This document shows positions 1-8,393 of a stretch of DNA of 64,000 bases, piece after piece. Source of the DNA: Micromonospora sp. C31 (GTDB lineage: Bacteria; Actinomycetota; Actinomycetes; Mycobacteriales; Micromonosporaceae); the NCBI RefSeq assembly GCF_018070575.1, contig NZ_JAGPXN010000023.1, positions 1 through 64,000 on the forward strand, given 5' to 3'. The position numbers and the translations under genes were made by a program. Under the pieces are notes generated by a model. That model worked only from the letters and a program-made list of their open reading frames with translations, was not told where the DNA came from and did not search any database. Numbering within the stretch: position 1 is the first letter of the stretch; each line of letters opens with the position of its first letter.

Positions 1-218
1 CCGGCGTGCCCGTGGACCATCCGACCGGGGCCCCTTCTTGCGACTCATGACCCCATCCTGGGCCGTGACCACGCCAACAGCAGTATTCAACGTTTCTCGA
101 TCCTGAACTCGCCCTGTTCGGCGGACTTGCTATGAACCGCTGGCCTCAACTCACCCTGACACACAGGGGTCCGCCATTCCTTGTAGGCGGGGCTGCGCAT
201 CCAGCGGGACAGGGCTGC
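1..218. other. gene-free left flank
   Basis: I see no convincing gene, RNA or promoter here. It is the flank outside the left inverted repeat of the insertion sequence, and its base composition is less biased than the core genes further right. Confidence 0.5.
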
Positions 219-239
219 CTCAGCCTCGATCCACCGATG
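219..239. repeat. left terminal inverted repeat of the IS
   Basis: These 21 bases are the exact reverse complement of 1591-1611. With the transposase remnant between them, they are best read as terminal inverted repeats. Confidence 0.85.
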
Positions 240-342
240 AAGATCGGCCAGGCAGGACCCCGGATATAGAAAGTGCCCTCTGAACTGGAAGGATAGGAGT
301 TCTTCAGGCTTCTATCACTCGGTTCGAGAGGGCACCTCGCAG

Positions 343-1426
343 GTGAGATTACGCTATGACGCGCCGGTGACGGCCGTGACGTTCGACGACGCGAATCTGG
401 TGTCTTGCGCCGGCCTGGTGCCGGTGATGCGTCTGGCCGAGCAGGCCGGTCTGCATGACGCGGTCGCCGGGCGGGTGAGCCTGCCGACGGACAAGGGCGC
501 GAATCCGGCGGGCAAGGTCGCCACGATCGTGGCCGGGATGCTCGCGGGCGCGGACAGCATCGATGACCTCGACGTGGCTCGGCACGGCGGGATGCGGTCA
601 CTGTTCAGTAGCGTGTACGCCCCGTCGACGCTGGGGTCGTTCCTGCGGACCTTCACCCACGGGCACGTGCGGCAGTTGCAGGCCGCCGCCCGCGACACCC
701 TGATCGGAGATCGTGGTGCGGGCCGACTCGGCGTTCTACGCCAAGACGGTCATCAGCACCTGCCGACGCCACCAGGTGCGGTTCTCGGTCACCACCCGCA
801 TCGACACCAAGATCCGCGCCGCCTGCGACAGCATCGGCGATGACCAGTGGATCGACATCCGGTATCCGCAGGCCGTCTGGGACGACGACGAGCGGCGGTG
901 GATCTCCGACGCGCAGATCGTCGAGACCACCTACACCGCGTTCGCCGGCACCCGGCATCAGGTGACCGCCCGGCTGATCGTGCGCCGCATCCGCCGCGAC
1001 GACCCGACTCGAACCCCCGGCCAGGAAGAACTCCTGTCCGCCTACCGATATCACGCGGTGTTCACCGACAGCCCGTTCACCCTCGTGCAGGCCGAAGCCC
1101 AGCACCGGCAACACGCCGTCATCGAGCAGATCAACGCCGACCTGATCGCCGGCCCGCTCGCGCACCTACCCTCCGGCCGGTTCAACGCCAACGCCGCCTG
1201 GCTGACCTGCGCCGGCATCGCCCACAATCTCACCCGGACCGTCGGTCACCTCGCCGCCAGCGCCTGGACAACAGCCCGAACCACCACGATCCGGACCCGA
1301 ATCGTCAACGTCGCCGCCCGCCTCGCGCACCGGGCCCGCACCATCCACCTGCACCTACCCGAGCACTGGCCCTGGCAGGCCGCGTTCGACAACCTGTTCA
1401 CCGCCGTCCGTACCGCACCCGGCTGA
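343..1426 (+). pseudogene. IS1380-family transposase, internally deleted
   Basis: The N-terminal part (343 to about 700; FDDANLVSCAGLVP near its start) and the C-terminal part (about 705-1426; VVRADSAFY, WDDDERRWISDAQ, RLIVRRIR, LAHLPSGRFNANAAW) both match IS1380 transposases but lie in different frames. The family normally has about 100 residues between HVRQL and VVRADS, including the first catalytic aspartate (an LDIDDT-like motif). That block is absent, so this is a deletion with loss of frame near 700-707, not a programmed frameshift. The product cannot be active. Family assignment rests on motifs I recognise; the deletion size is an estimate. Confidence 0.85.
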
Positions 1427-1590
1427 CCACCGCATACCGACCGGAACCAGGCGGCCCGACCACAGGCCACGAACCCCGCCCCACCCCAGCACAACCCTGC
1501 CCGGAGCAAGCCGATCACGTAATCGGCGAATCCACCCCGCCCCGAAACCACATCGAACCAAATCTATTCAACAGCGATCAACACGAACCG

Positions 1591-1611
1591 CATCGGTGGA
1601 TCGAGGCTGAG
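1591..1611. repeat. right terminal inverted repeat of the IS
   Basis: Exact reverse complement of 219-239. It lies about 165 bp after the transposase stop codon, and the gene-free 1427-1590 segment between them is the 3' end of the element. Confidence 0.85.
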
Positions 1612-1762
1612 CAGGCCGCCGAAAGGGGTAGGGGTTTAGAGAGGTAGAAGATGGCCCTGGCCCCGCTCCACGGTGTGTGGGTCGGCGGCAGACGGGACGG
1701 CGTTAGCGCGGAGTATGTTGCGTGCCTGACGTCAGGGTCAAGTCGGTGCGAGCCCTGCGCTC

Positions 1763-1768
1763 ATACAA
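1763..1768 (+). promoter_or_regulatory. -10 box TACAAT for a leaderless transcript
   Basis: A near-consensus TACAAT ends 7 nt before the ATG at 1776, the spacing expected if transcription starts at the start codon. No Shine-Dalgarno sequence precedes this ATG. Confidence 0.6.
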
Positions 1769-1775
1769 TTCGGCC

Positions 1776-2321
1776 ATGACCGCCCTGGCCCTGCTGGTGT
1801 GTCTGGCAGCGTGGCTCGCCTTGATCTACGCGCTGATGTCAAAGGGAGGATTTGCGAGCGGAGTGAGGCAAACCGGCCGTTATCTCCTAGTGGGCGTGCT
1901 GGTCATTGCCCTCGGGGCGCTATCTGTGCTCGGCATCTGGCAGTCGTTCGGCGAACTTCGTCCGTCGTGGCAGGCTGCGACGGGACACGGCACCGAGGGC
2001 ACGTTCATGCCTGAGCGGATGCACGTCATCGGGCGAGGCGGCGATCGCCAGTGGCGGGGCACATTTGTAAGCACGGATCAGACGATCATCCGTCCCGACG
2101 TGGCGCTTGATAGCCCGCCTGATCGGATCCAAATTGGCTTGGCCGTACCTGCGCGCGATACGGGAGCGCAAAGGGCTGTCTATGGTGAGGGGATACCCCT
2201 CGCGGCAGTACGCAACCTGGCCACGCTGGCGCTGATCACGCTCGGATGGGGGTTGACCGGCTGGTTGCTGGTGGCAAGGCTGCGCCGCCAACCCCGATCG
2301 CCGAGTGCCCCGGGTGACTAA
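1776..2321 (+). CDS. small two-segment membrane protein
   Basis: A 181-residue protein I do not recognise. It has a hydrophobic segment at about residues 2-20, a second at about 38-57, a soluble middle with GTEGTF and WRGTFVS, and a last hydrophobic segment at about 148-168 before a basic tail. The middle resembles the soluble loop of the membrane protein at 17557-18594 (also WTA/RGT-like, between membrane spans), so the two may share a fold; this is a weak impression. An upstream in-frame GTG (1722) would add 18 residues, but the TACAAT box favours 1776. It lies between the IS and a tRNA-end scar, in probable accessory DNA. Confidence 0.6.
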   Translation: MTALALLVCLAAWLALIYALMSKGGFASGVRQTGRYLLVGVLVIALGALSVLGIWQSFGELRPSWQAATGHGTEGTFMPERMHVIGRGGDRQWRGTFVSTDQTIIRPDVALDSPPDRIQIGLAVPARDTGAQRAVYGEGIPLAAVRNLATLALITLGWGLTGWLLVARLRRQPRSPSAPGD

Positions 2322-2633
2322 CTAGGTGACGACGGATGAGAGCAAGGATCAAGGGTGGACGCGGTGGACGGTGGTGGACTGTCTCGGCGGGTCAACGGGC
2401 ATGTCGGCCAGTTCCTTGACCGCTGACCGTTCTTTCGGGACGAAGGGATTCGGCCTCGCCAGCGGGCCGTTTTCTTGATCAAGTTCGGTGTTCAGTCAAG
2501 ATCATCGGGCACAGATTCGGCACAACTGAGCCCGAAAAGCCGTGTAAGACGTCGAGAAGCGCTGAGGACTCCAGCCCTGTTCAGGAGCCAGATCTGCCCG
2601 ATTCTGGATGATCTTTACCCAGCCCAAGGCATT

Positions 2634-2658
2634 AGGGGTTCGAATCCCCTCAACTCCA
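2634..2658 (+). repeat. tRNA/tmRNA 3'-end remnant, probable att site
   Basis: The segment has a complete T arm (stem AGGGG/CCCCT, loop TTCGAAT), the 3' acceptor strand CAACTCC and an A discriminator followed by CC. I find no matching 5' acceptor strand, D arm or anticodon arm upstream within tRNA distance, nor a clear tmRNA body. Integrative elements commonly recombine at tRNA or tmRNA 3' ends and leave such a copy, so this is probably attL or attR of an element extending left of the window. A diverged tmRNA is a less likely alternative. Confidence 0.55.
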
Positions 2659-2667
2659 CCCATCCTG

Positions 2668-2698
2668 AAGGCCGTTTCCGCTTGTCGGAGACGGCCTT
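2668..2698 (+). terminator. hairpin terminator after the tRNA 3' end
   Basis: GGCCGTTTCCG (2670-2680) pairs with CGGAGACGGCC (2686-2696) around CTTGT with one G-U pair, extended by AA/TT and followed by TTTCT. It was probably the terminator of the tRNA or tmRNA gene whose end precedes it. Confidence 0.75.
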
Positions 2699-2802
2699 TC
2701 TCAGCCTTCGCAGCGGTCACCGAACAGGTCGACCGGACTGACCCGTCAGCGGTCCTGCCCGACGTCGGAGTCGAGGCGAGACGTCTGGCATGCTTGCCCG
2801 GC

Positions 2803-3309
2803 TCAGTCGGCCGACGCGGCTGCTGCCAGGAGCCGGTACGTGGCCTCGTCGAAGGCGACCAGGCGGACGTGTCCGACGGCGGTGGGTGTCGCCCTGATGG
2901 TCGTGACCGCGATCGTCGCCGCCTGGTCGGACGGGTATCCGTAGACGCCGGTGCCGATGGCGGGGAAGGCGACGCTGCGAGCGCCGATCTCGTCGGCGAC
3001 CTGGAGACTGCGCCGGTAGCACGACGCCAGGACGTCCGACTCGCCGTGACCGCCGCCCTGCCACACCGGACCGACCGTGTGGATGACGTGGCGTACGGGC
3101 GGGTCGAGGTCGAACGCGGGGGTGGCGACGGCCTCGCCCGGGTCGCACGGCGCCAGGGCGGCGCCCGCCTGCGCCAGCCGCGGTCCCGCCGCCCGGTGGA
3201 TGGCCCCGTCGACGCCGCCGCCGCCGAGCAGCGACTCGTTCGCCGCGTTGACGACGGCGTCGACGTCCTCGCGGGTGATGTCACCACGTACCACTTCGAT
3301 CAGAGGCAT
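2803..3309 (-). CDS. macro-domain ADP-ribosyl hydrolase
   Basis: A 168-residue single macro domain of the YmdB/O-acetyl-ADP-ribose deacetylase type, near full family length. Visible motifs are VVNAANESLLGGGGVDGAIH (residues 21-40), the ADP-ribose and diphosphate loop, and FPAIGTGVYGYP (about 115-126), the distal ribose loop. Such enzymes hydrolyse O-acetyl-ADP-ribose or remove mono-ADP-ribose from proteins or nucleic acids in the cytoplasm. The start has a CATCAT -10-like box 6 nt upstream on the minus strand and no ribosome binding site, so it may be leaderless. The upstream minus-strand neighbour is the glycosyltransferase, 12 bp away, but no functional link is evident. Confidence 0.88.
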   Translation of the reverse strand: MPLIEVVRGDITREDVDAVVNAANESLLGGGGVDGAIHRAAGPRLAQAGAALAPCDPGEAVATPAFDLDPPVRHVIHTVGPVWQGGGHGESDVLASCYRRSLQVADEIGARSVAFPAIGTGVYGYPSDQAATIAVTTIRATPTAVGHVRLVAFDEATYRLLAAAASAD

Positions 3310-3321
3310 GGCTCGATGATG

Positions 3322-4680
3322 TCATCGCCGGTGCGGGCGGGCGCGCGCTGCCGGAGTCAGGGACCGCAGGGTCAGCACGTCACCGAGCCCGTCGACGTGG
3401 GTCAGGTCGGTGGCGAACGCGTCGCTCAGGGCGCTGCGCAGGTAGTCCAGCACCGCCGGCCCGGGGGTCAGCGGCACCGGTCCGGCTTCGCCGGTCGAGA
3501 CCAGGTGCACCTCGCGGGCGAGTCGTCCGGAGGTGTTGACGAACCGGCACAGGTCGTCCCAGCGCAGATACCGCCAGAAGTCGACGCTGACCACCGCGTC
3601 GAGGCTGCCCGCCGGGATGGGCGGGTCCATGCCGACCAGGTGGTAGTTCCTGGGACCGGGCGGGGCGGCGTAGTCGAAGGTCAGCGCGCCGGGCGGCAGG
3701 TCGACCTGCTCGCTGCCGGTGCCCACCCACAGCACGCGGGGGCCGGGCAGCCGGTCGGCGAGCCGGTCGAACGCCGGCCCGATGCGGCACGTCGAGCGGT
3801 GTGCGCAGTCGGTGGCCGCGGCGCGGTAGTAGACGATGCGCTCCAGCGAGTCGTACACGTCGAGGAGACCGTAGAACTCCCACTCGATCACGTGGTACTG
3901 CCCCGTGAGCAGGCTCCGGTTGGCCGCGAAGTCGGCGAAGTTGCGGTCCGTGTTGCGGTGGTGCGGGAGGTGGAAGGCGCGGGCCTCGTCGTCGTAGGCG
4001 AAGTTCGACCCGGTGACGCCGAGGTGCCGGTGCACCCGGTAGAACAGCTCGATGTCCTCCAGGCCCCAGCGCAGCCCGGAGCGTTCGTCGAACCCGCCGG
4101 TGCGGTCGAACAGTTCGCGGGCGAGCGAGATGTTGTGGGTGTAGGCCAGCGCCCAGCCCGCCAGGAGCCACTCCTGCCCCGGCGGCTCGCCGTGCGGGAA
4201 GCGCAGGTCCCCGGAGCGCTCCGCGCGGCGGCGGGGGACGGCGGTCATCTCCCGGCCGTCGAGGACGGCGTCGACGTGTTCCAGGCTCAGCTCGTCGCGC
4301 CGGCCCATCAGCACGGCGGGCCGGCCGGCGACCGCGTGATGGGCCAGGTGGCGTTCCAGCAACTGCGGGGAGGCGTACGAGTCGGCGTCGAGGAACAGCA
4401 GCAGCGGCGCCCGGGTGTGCCGGACCGCCTCGTTGCGGGCTGCGGAACGTCCCCGCCGCCGGGGGAACTCCAGCAGGCGGAGGTCGAGGCCGGCGGCTGC
4501 CTCGACGGCGTCGGCGTACCCGGCGGGGGAACCGCCGTCGCGGACCACGACCACCTCGAAGCGCTCGGGGCTCACCGTCTGCCGGGTCAGCGACCGCAGC
4601 GTCAGCGACAGGCACTGCGCGTCCTGGTAGGTGGGTATGACCACGCTCAACTCGACCGGGTCGTCCGTCCGTACCGTCAT
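3322..4680 (-). CDS. family 2 glycosyltransferase with C-terminal methyltransferase-like domain
   Basis: 452 residues. The N-terminal half is a GT-A family 2 glycosyltransferase: LSVVIPTYQDAQ near residue 13, VVRDGG, RSAARNEAV, and the metal-binding FLDADS near 100, with GWGLEDIE-like RWGLEDIELFYR near 225 as the acceptor/base region. The C-terminal 140 residues (from about VLWVGTGSE) look like a degenerate Rossmann methyltransferase domain, including GSLDAVVSVDFWRYL. It presumably transfers a sugar from a nucleotide donor to an unknown acceptor. I chose the ATG at 4680 because GGAGG lies 8 nt upstream; an in-frame ATG at 4698 lacks such a site. There is no signal peptide or membrane span. 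Confidence 0.8.
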   Translation of the reverse strand: MTVRTDDPVELSVVIPTYQDAQCLSLTLRSLTRQTVSPERFEVVVVRDGGSPAGYADAVEAAAGLDLRLLEFPRRRGRSAARNEAVRHTRAPLLLFLDADSYASPQLLERHLAHHAVAGRPAVLMGRRDELSLEHVDAVLDGREMTAVPRRRAERSGDLRFPHGEPPGQEWLLAGWALAYTHNISLARELFDRTGGFDERSGLRWGLEDIELFYRVHRHLGVTGSNFAYDDEARAFHLPHHRNTDRNFADFAANRSLLTGQYHVIEWEFYGLLDVYDSLERIVYYRAAATDCAHRSTCRIGPAFDRLADRLPGPRVLWVGTGSEQVDLPPGALTFDYAAPPGPRNYHLVGMDPPIPAGSLDAVVSVDFWRYLRWDDLCRFVNTSGRLAREVHLVSTGEAGPVPLTPGPAVLDYLRSALSDAFATDLTHVDGLGDVLTLRSLTPAARARPHRR

Positions 4681-4883
4681 CCGACTTACCTCCGTCATTT
4701 GGTGGTGCCCGGTGGACCGGGGTGCCGGCACGCGCCGGCACCCCGTCCGCGATGCCTCCGGCGCCGGACCGGCCGCTGCGGAGACGCCGCGCCGGGAGCG
4801 CTTCCATCAGGTCATGGGATTATCGATCACGGGATGGTAGCGATGCATGGTTCCCATCGGCGCGGCTGGCAAGTGAGCCCGGA

Positions 4884-5438
4884 TCAGGCGTAGTAGTTCA
4901 CGCTGACCGGCCAGGTGCCGGTGTACGGCGTCCAGCCCTGGAGGGTGGCGGGGATACCCACCCGGGTGTTGCAGTTGATGACCTGGAAGTGCAGGTGCGG
5001 GCCGGTGGACGCGCCGGTGTTGCCCGACCAGCCGATGACGCGGCCCTGCGGCACCCACGTGCCGGCGTTGTAGATCGCCCGGTTCAGGTGCGCGTAGTGG
5101 GTGCACTGGCCGTTCGAGTGCCGGATGATCACCTCGATGCCGTTCTGCCAGTACGGCGACCAGTTCGACATGATGATGGTGCCCGCCTGCGAGGCGGAGA
5201 CCTCGTAGTTCGCCGGCAGCCCGAAGTCCCAGGCGTACTCGTTGTAGGGGCCCACGTGCGAGTAGGTGCCCTCCGGCCCCTGGGTGACCCGGTAGGACTC
5301 GCCCGCCGGGTACGGCAGCTCGTAGTAGTAGTTCGCGGCGGAGGCAGGGCTGGCCCCGACGACCGCGGCCCCGGCAACCATCAGCAGGGCGCTCACGGTC
5401 GCGCCGATCCGGCGTAGCACCGTCGTCACTCTGTTCAT
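4884..5438 (-). CDS. secreted M23-family metallopeptidase
   Basis: 184 residues. A Sec signal peptide (MNRVTTVLRRIGATVSALLM..., cleavage probably after ASPASA near residue 34) is followed by an M23 (LytM-type) domain. Zinc ligands visible are the His in TYSHVGP, the Asp in EYAWDFGLP, and HLHF near residue 148; YAHL also matches the family. These enzymes cut peptide bridges in peptidoglycan or act on secreted proteins. The short length and absence of a wall-binding domain suggest a free secreted enzyme. AGGAA lies about 9 nt before the ATG. Confidence 0.88.
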   Translation of the reverse strand: MNRVTTVLRRIGATVSALLMVAGAAVVGASPASAANYYYELPYPAGESYRVTQGPEGTYSHVGPYNEYAWDFGLPANYEVSASQAGTIIMSNWSPYWQNGIEVIIRHSNGQCTHYAHLNRAIYNAGTWVPQGRVIGWSGNTGASTGPHLHFQVINCNTRVGIPATLQGWTPYTGTWPVSVNYYA

Positions 5439-5687
5439 TCTGGACTCTTCCTGGTACGTCAGCAGAAATCAGCCTCGTCGTGGTTGACGGTGCCGTGGGG
5501 AGCTAAACAGCGCACCAGATGTGGATCAATGAATACCTGGACGACTGGGGTGCGATCAGTGGGTCGACAGGGGTCACGACGACACGGGGTGACGACCGTG
5601 AGGCGTGGCGTCGGAAGAACCCCGCAACGGAGGCCGGCATCCGGGTCCGCGACCGTCCCGAGGCCCGGCGGACGTGTGGCCGGTCAC

Positions 5688-5693
5688 TACGCT
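5688..5693 (+). promoter_or_regulatory. -10 box TACGCT, leaderless
   Basis: TACGCT ends 7 nt before the GTG at 5701, matching the leaderless geometry seen repeatedly in this window. Confidence 0.5.
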
Positions 5694-5700
5694 GCCGCCC

Positions 5701-6390
5701 GTGGAGCGGATGGGGAGCGTGTTCTGGATGGGCGGCTGCGCGGCCGTCGCCGTCCTCCTCGGTGCGGGCCTCGTCGCGCTGGTCGTGGCGGCCCACCGGC
5801 GGGAACGGGAGCGGCGGGAGGACTGGCGGCAGTGGGCCGCCCGGCACGGCTGGACCTTCACCGAGCGGCCCGAGATCACCTGGACCGACCGGGTGCCGGG
5901 CCGCAGCCGCCGGGGCGTGCGGTTCGCGCTGACCGGGACGCCGCACGGCCGCCCCGTCTGCGTGGCCGAGTACGCGTACACCGAGTCGTACACCTCGACC
6001 GGCGCCGACGGCAACCAGACGACCAACTCGCAGACCCACACGTACGTCGTCGGTTCGGTGTGGCTGCGGCGGCCGTTCCCGGCGCTCGCGGTCGGACCGC
6101 GCCACACGTTCTCGAAACTGGGCCGCGCGCTGTTCGGCAGCGACACCTATGCCACCGGGCACGAGGAGTTCGACCGGCAGTGGCGGGTGGCCGCGGCGGT
6201 GCCGGGGCAGCAGGCGCTGGTCGGGCCGACCCTGATCGCCGCGCACCTGGCGGGGGCGGTGCCGGCCTGGAGCGTGCGGGGGGCGGAGCTGATCACCTAC
6301 CGGCGCGGCCGGCTGGAGGACCCCGCCCTGTTGCCGTCGCTGCTGACCCCGCTGCTCACGGTCGCCGACCTGCTGGAGCAGGGCCGCTGA
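5701..6390 (+). CDS. single-span membrane protein of unknown function
   Basis: 229 residues, not recognised. One hydrophobic segment at about residues 8-30 (WMGGCAAVAVLLGAGLVALVV) is followed by a basic stretch (HRRERERRE) and a cytoplasmic-looking domain containing WTFTERPEITW and VCVAEYAYTESYTST. The positive-inside rule puts the domain in the cytoplasm. I prefer GTG 5701 because of the -10 box; ATG 5710 is the alternative, with GGAG 4 nt upstream. The gene converges on the DUF4352 gene across a shared terminator. Confidence 0.65.
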   Translation: MERMGSVFWMGGCAAVAVLLGAGLVALVVAAHRRERERREDWRQWAARHGWTFTERPEITWTDRVPGRSRRGVRFALTGTPHGRPVCVAEYAYTESYTSTGADGNQTTNSQTHTYVVGSVWLRRPFPALAVGPRHTFSKLGRALFGSDTYATGHEEFDRQWRVAAAVPGQQALVGPTLIAAHLAGAVPAWSVRGAELITYRRGRLEDPALLPSLLTPLLTVADLLEQGR

Positions 6391-6424
6391 CGACGGCCCG
6401 CCGGCGGACGGCCGGGAAGAGCGC

Positions 6425-6455
6425 GGGAGGCCGGCCCCGAGGGGACCGGCCTCCC
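6425..6455. terminator. bidirectional hairpin terminator
   Basis: GGGAGGCCGG (6425-6434) pairs perfectly with CCGGCCTCCC (6446-6455) around 11 nt. It lies between convergent genes ending at 6390 and 6470. There is no U tract, as is common in high-GC actinobacteria. Confidence 0.75.
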
Positions 6456-6469
6456 GTCACGGGTGCGGA

Positions 6470-7369
6470 TCACGGCCGCCAGGAGCCCGCGGTCTCGAAC
6501 CTGTGCTGGTATTCCAGCGTGCCGTTCTTGTCGGCCACGTCGAACACCACCGTGCCCGCCCGCTTGCTGCCCGCGCGCAGGTTGTTGCCGGAGTCCAACG
6601 TGTCGCCGCAGCCGGAGAGCACGCCCGCCAGGCCGTTGGCCGTGGTGCCGTTGGCGGCCACCCACTTGAAGTAGAACGGGTTGATGGAGCTCTTGCCCTT
6701 GGTCACCGTCGCGGTGACGTGGGCGATCAGGTACATGCCCTTGTCCGGCGCGGGGGCGTACGTCCGGCATCCCTTGGTCTCCGTGGTGAACCGGGTGACC
6801 GTGATCTCCATGGTCCCCTCGTCGTCGGAGACCACCAGGGTGGCGCCGGGCCTGAGGTTGAAGGTCTCGCCGTCCTTCGCCGACGGGGACGGGCCGTCCG
6901 GTGCCGGGTCCGTGATTCCCGGAGTGGGCAGGGCCCTCTTCAGGTCGTCCGCCGCCCTGTTGGCGCCGACCATGAGCGCGACGACGCCGCCGACGCAGCA
7001 GAGCAGGGCCAGCACGGCCACCACGGCCACGACGATCAGGACGGTCTTGTTCTTCTTCGGCGGGGCGACCGGATACGGCGCACCGGGCGGGTAACCGGGC
7101 GCGCCGGGCGGCGGGTAGCCGGGCGGCGGGTAGCCGGGCGCACCAGGCGGCGGGTAGCCGGGCGGCGGGTAGCCGGGCGTGCCGGACACCGGCGGGTACG
7201 GCGTGCCCGAGGTCGGCTGGTGCGGGGCGGCCCACGGGTCGCCGGTCGGCGGCTGCGGCGGGTGGCCGCCCTGCTCCGCGGGGAACTGCGGGGCCGGCGG
7301 GTACGGCTGCTGCTCCGGGTTCGGTTGGTTCGGATCCTGAGGCCCGTAAGGGGGCGGGGGGTGACTCAC
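6470..7369 (-). CDS. DUF4352-domain membrane-anchored protein with proline-rich N-terminus
   Basis: 299 residues. Residues 1-105 are proline- and glutamine-rich and end in tandem GYPPPGYPPPGAP units (66-78 and 79-91, with a shortened third unit). One membrane span follows at about 108-133 (VLIVVAVVAVLALLCC). The rest is an extracytoplasmic DUF4352-type domain with FNLRPGATL, GTMEITVTRF and a single CGDTLDSG segment. This layout is common in actinobacterial surface proteins of unknown role. I chose GTG 7369 because AGGAG lies 5 nt upstream; the in-frame ATG 33 nt earlier has no site. Confidence 0.78.
   Translation of the reverse strand: MSHPPPPYGPQDPNQPNPEQQPYPPAPQFPAEQGGHPPQPPTGDPWAAPHQPTSGTPYPPVSGTPGYPPPGYPPPGAPGYPPPGYPPPGAPGYPPGAPYPVAPPKKNKTVLIVVAVVAVLALLCCVGGVVALMVGANRAADDLKRALPTPGITDPAPDGPSPSAKDGETFNLRPGATLVVSDDEGTMEITVTRFTTETKGCRTYAPAPDKGMYLIAHVTATVTKGKSSINPFYFKWVAANGTTANGLAGVLSGCGDTLDSGNNLRAGSKRAGTVVFDVADKNGTLEYQHRFETAGSWRP
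7097..7174 (-). repeat. in-gene tandem repeat encoding a proline-rich 13-mer
   Basis: Two successive 39-bp units each encode GYPPPGYPPPGAP, with a partial third unit following. Such GC-rich tandem repeats change copy number easily. Confidence 0.75.
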
Positions 7370-7516
7370 CGTACTCCTAGGCACACCTGACGACGACGGC
7401 AAACGCGGCTGACGCTACCGTGCGCGGACGACGGACCATCTTCGCCTCCGCGGCAGCGCCGCGCTGTCCCCGGTTCGGAATCCGCGCCCGGGTCGACCGG
7501 TGCCCCTTCGTACGGG

Positions 7517-8173
7517 TCAACCGGGCAGCAGCACGGCGGCGGTGCGGACCAGGGCCTCGTCGACGCTGAAGCGGCCCGTGACCAGCGCGGGCGGATCGGG
7601 CACCGGGGCGGCGTCGCGCCGCGCCGGCGAGATGCGGGCGGTGAACGTGCCGGCGTCCGGGTCGAGCTCCACGAGGGCGTCGCGGAAGTCGAGCCACGTG
7701 CCGACGAGCGGGTGCCACACCTTGTAGACCGTCTCCTTGACGCTGAACACCACCGCCGGCCAGGAGGTCCCCGCCGGCAGGCGGGCGCACCGGTCCTCCT
7801 CCTCCGGCAGGCAGATCAGCCGGCGTACGCCCGCGTTGAGCTCGCGGTGCCCCTCGGCGTCGATGCCGACCGACCGGATCTCGCCGGCGCGGGCCGCGAC
7901 GGCCGCGCAGTAGCCCTCGGTGTGGGTGATCGCGCCGACCACGCCGGCCGGCCAGACCGGCGACCGGTCGGCGGCCGACGGCACCGCGACCGGGGGCACG
8001 CCGAGGGCGGCCATCGCCCGGCGGGCGCAGGCCCGCCCGGCGGTGAAGTCGCGGCGGCGGCTCTCCACCGCGCGTTCGCCCAGGCAGGCCCGCTCGGCCG
8101 GCAGCAGCTCGGCCGTCCAGTCCGACGCGCCGGCCACGGCAACCGCCACGGCCGGCGGCAGCAGGTCACGCAT
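7517..8173 (-). CDS. 4'-phosphopantetheinyl transferase, Sfp/EntD type
   Basis: 218 residues, a normal length for the family. VGIDAEGHRELNAGV (about 112-126) carries the metal-binding acidic residues, and FSVKETVYKVWHPL (about 152-165) is the conserved KE-x-x-YK signature. The enzyme moves phosphopantetheine from coenzyme A onto acyl or peptidyl carrier proteins, activating fatty-acid, polyketide or peptide synthases. No such synthase lies in this window, so it probably serves distant clusters. The start at 8173 has AGGAGG 5 nt upstream (AGGAGGCGGCGATG); the open frame extends 48 codons further up without a site. Confidence 0.9.
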   Translation of the reverse strand: MRDLLPPAVAVAVAGASDWTAELLPAERACLGERAVESRRRDFTAGRACARRAMAALGVPPVAVPSAADRSPVWPAGVVGAITHTEGYCAAVAARAGEIRSVGIDAEGHRELNAGVRRLICLPEEEDRCARLPAGTSWPAVVFSVKETVYKVWHPLVGTWLDFRDALVELDPDAGTFTARISPARRDAAPVPDPPALVTGRFSVDEALVRTAAVLLPG

Positions 8174-8393
8174 CGCCGCCTCCTGACGGGTACGCCCGCA
8201 CGCTCGCCCGCCCGGCGTCGTGCGGCGGCAGGTGTCGACCCGGCCGCCGGGCCGGCGCCCGGTCCACGGTCGGCGTCGCGAGGGCCATGGTCGGTGAACG
8301 TACCGGACCGCTGACACCGGAGCGTCCCGCGGCGCTGACAGGGCGTCGCCGACGGTCGGCGGCCATCCACTGCCGGCCGCTCCCGGCGCCCGG

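Larger units (their letters stand above)
219..1611 (+). mobile_element. decayed IS1380-family insertion sequence
   Basis: A 1.4-kb element bounded by a perfect 21-bp inverted repeat (219-239 and 1591-1611) encloses a broken IS1380-type transposase. The size is below the roughly 1.65 kb usual for the family, which fits an internal deletion in the transposase. A short imperfect continuation of the repeat (about 211-218 against 1612-1620) means the true tips may lie a few bases further out. I could not identify a target-site duplication with confidence. Inside the left end, an inverted repeat GTGCCCTCT/AGAGGGCAC (273-281 and 327-335) sits just upstream of the transposase start; such hairpins often limit transposase expression. 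Confidence 0.8.
2322..2802. other. gene-free accessory stretch with an attachment scar
   Basis: No coding region is convincing here. The stretch holds a tRNA/tmRNA 3' end (2634-2658) without a recognisable 5' half, followed by a strong hairpin terminator (2668-2698). The minus-strand translation across it gives the GGVEGIRTP-type peptide that typically arises from reading tRNA 3' ends as protein, so open frames here are artefacts. Confidence 0.6.

Noticed and set aside
146..601. Minus-strand open frame over the left end of the IS
   Set aside because: It is an Arg/Pro/Ser-rich antisense shadow of the transposase N-terminus.
713..843. Programmed frameshift in the IS transposase
   Set aside because: The overlap of frames suggested it, but about 100 residues of the family are missing at the junction, which a frameshift cannot explain.
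2502..3287. Minus-strand frame containing GGVEGIRTPNALG
   Set aside because: This peptide is the well-known false translation of a tRNA/tmRNA 3' end; the frame also overlaps the real macro-domain gene.
7097..7174. Repeats considered as a CRISPR-like array
   Set aside because: The units are contiguous, in frame and encode proline-rich protein repeats; there are no spacers.
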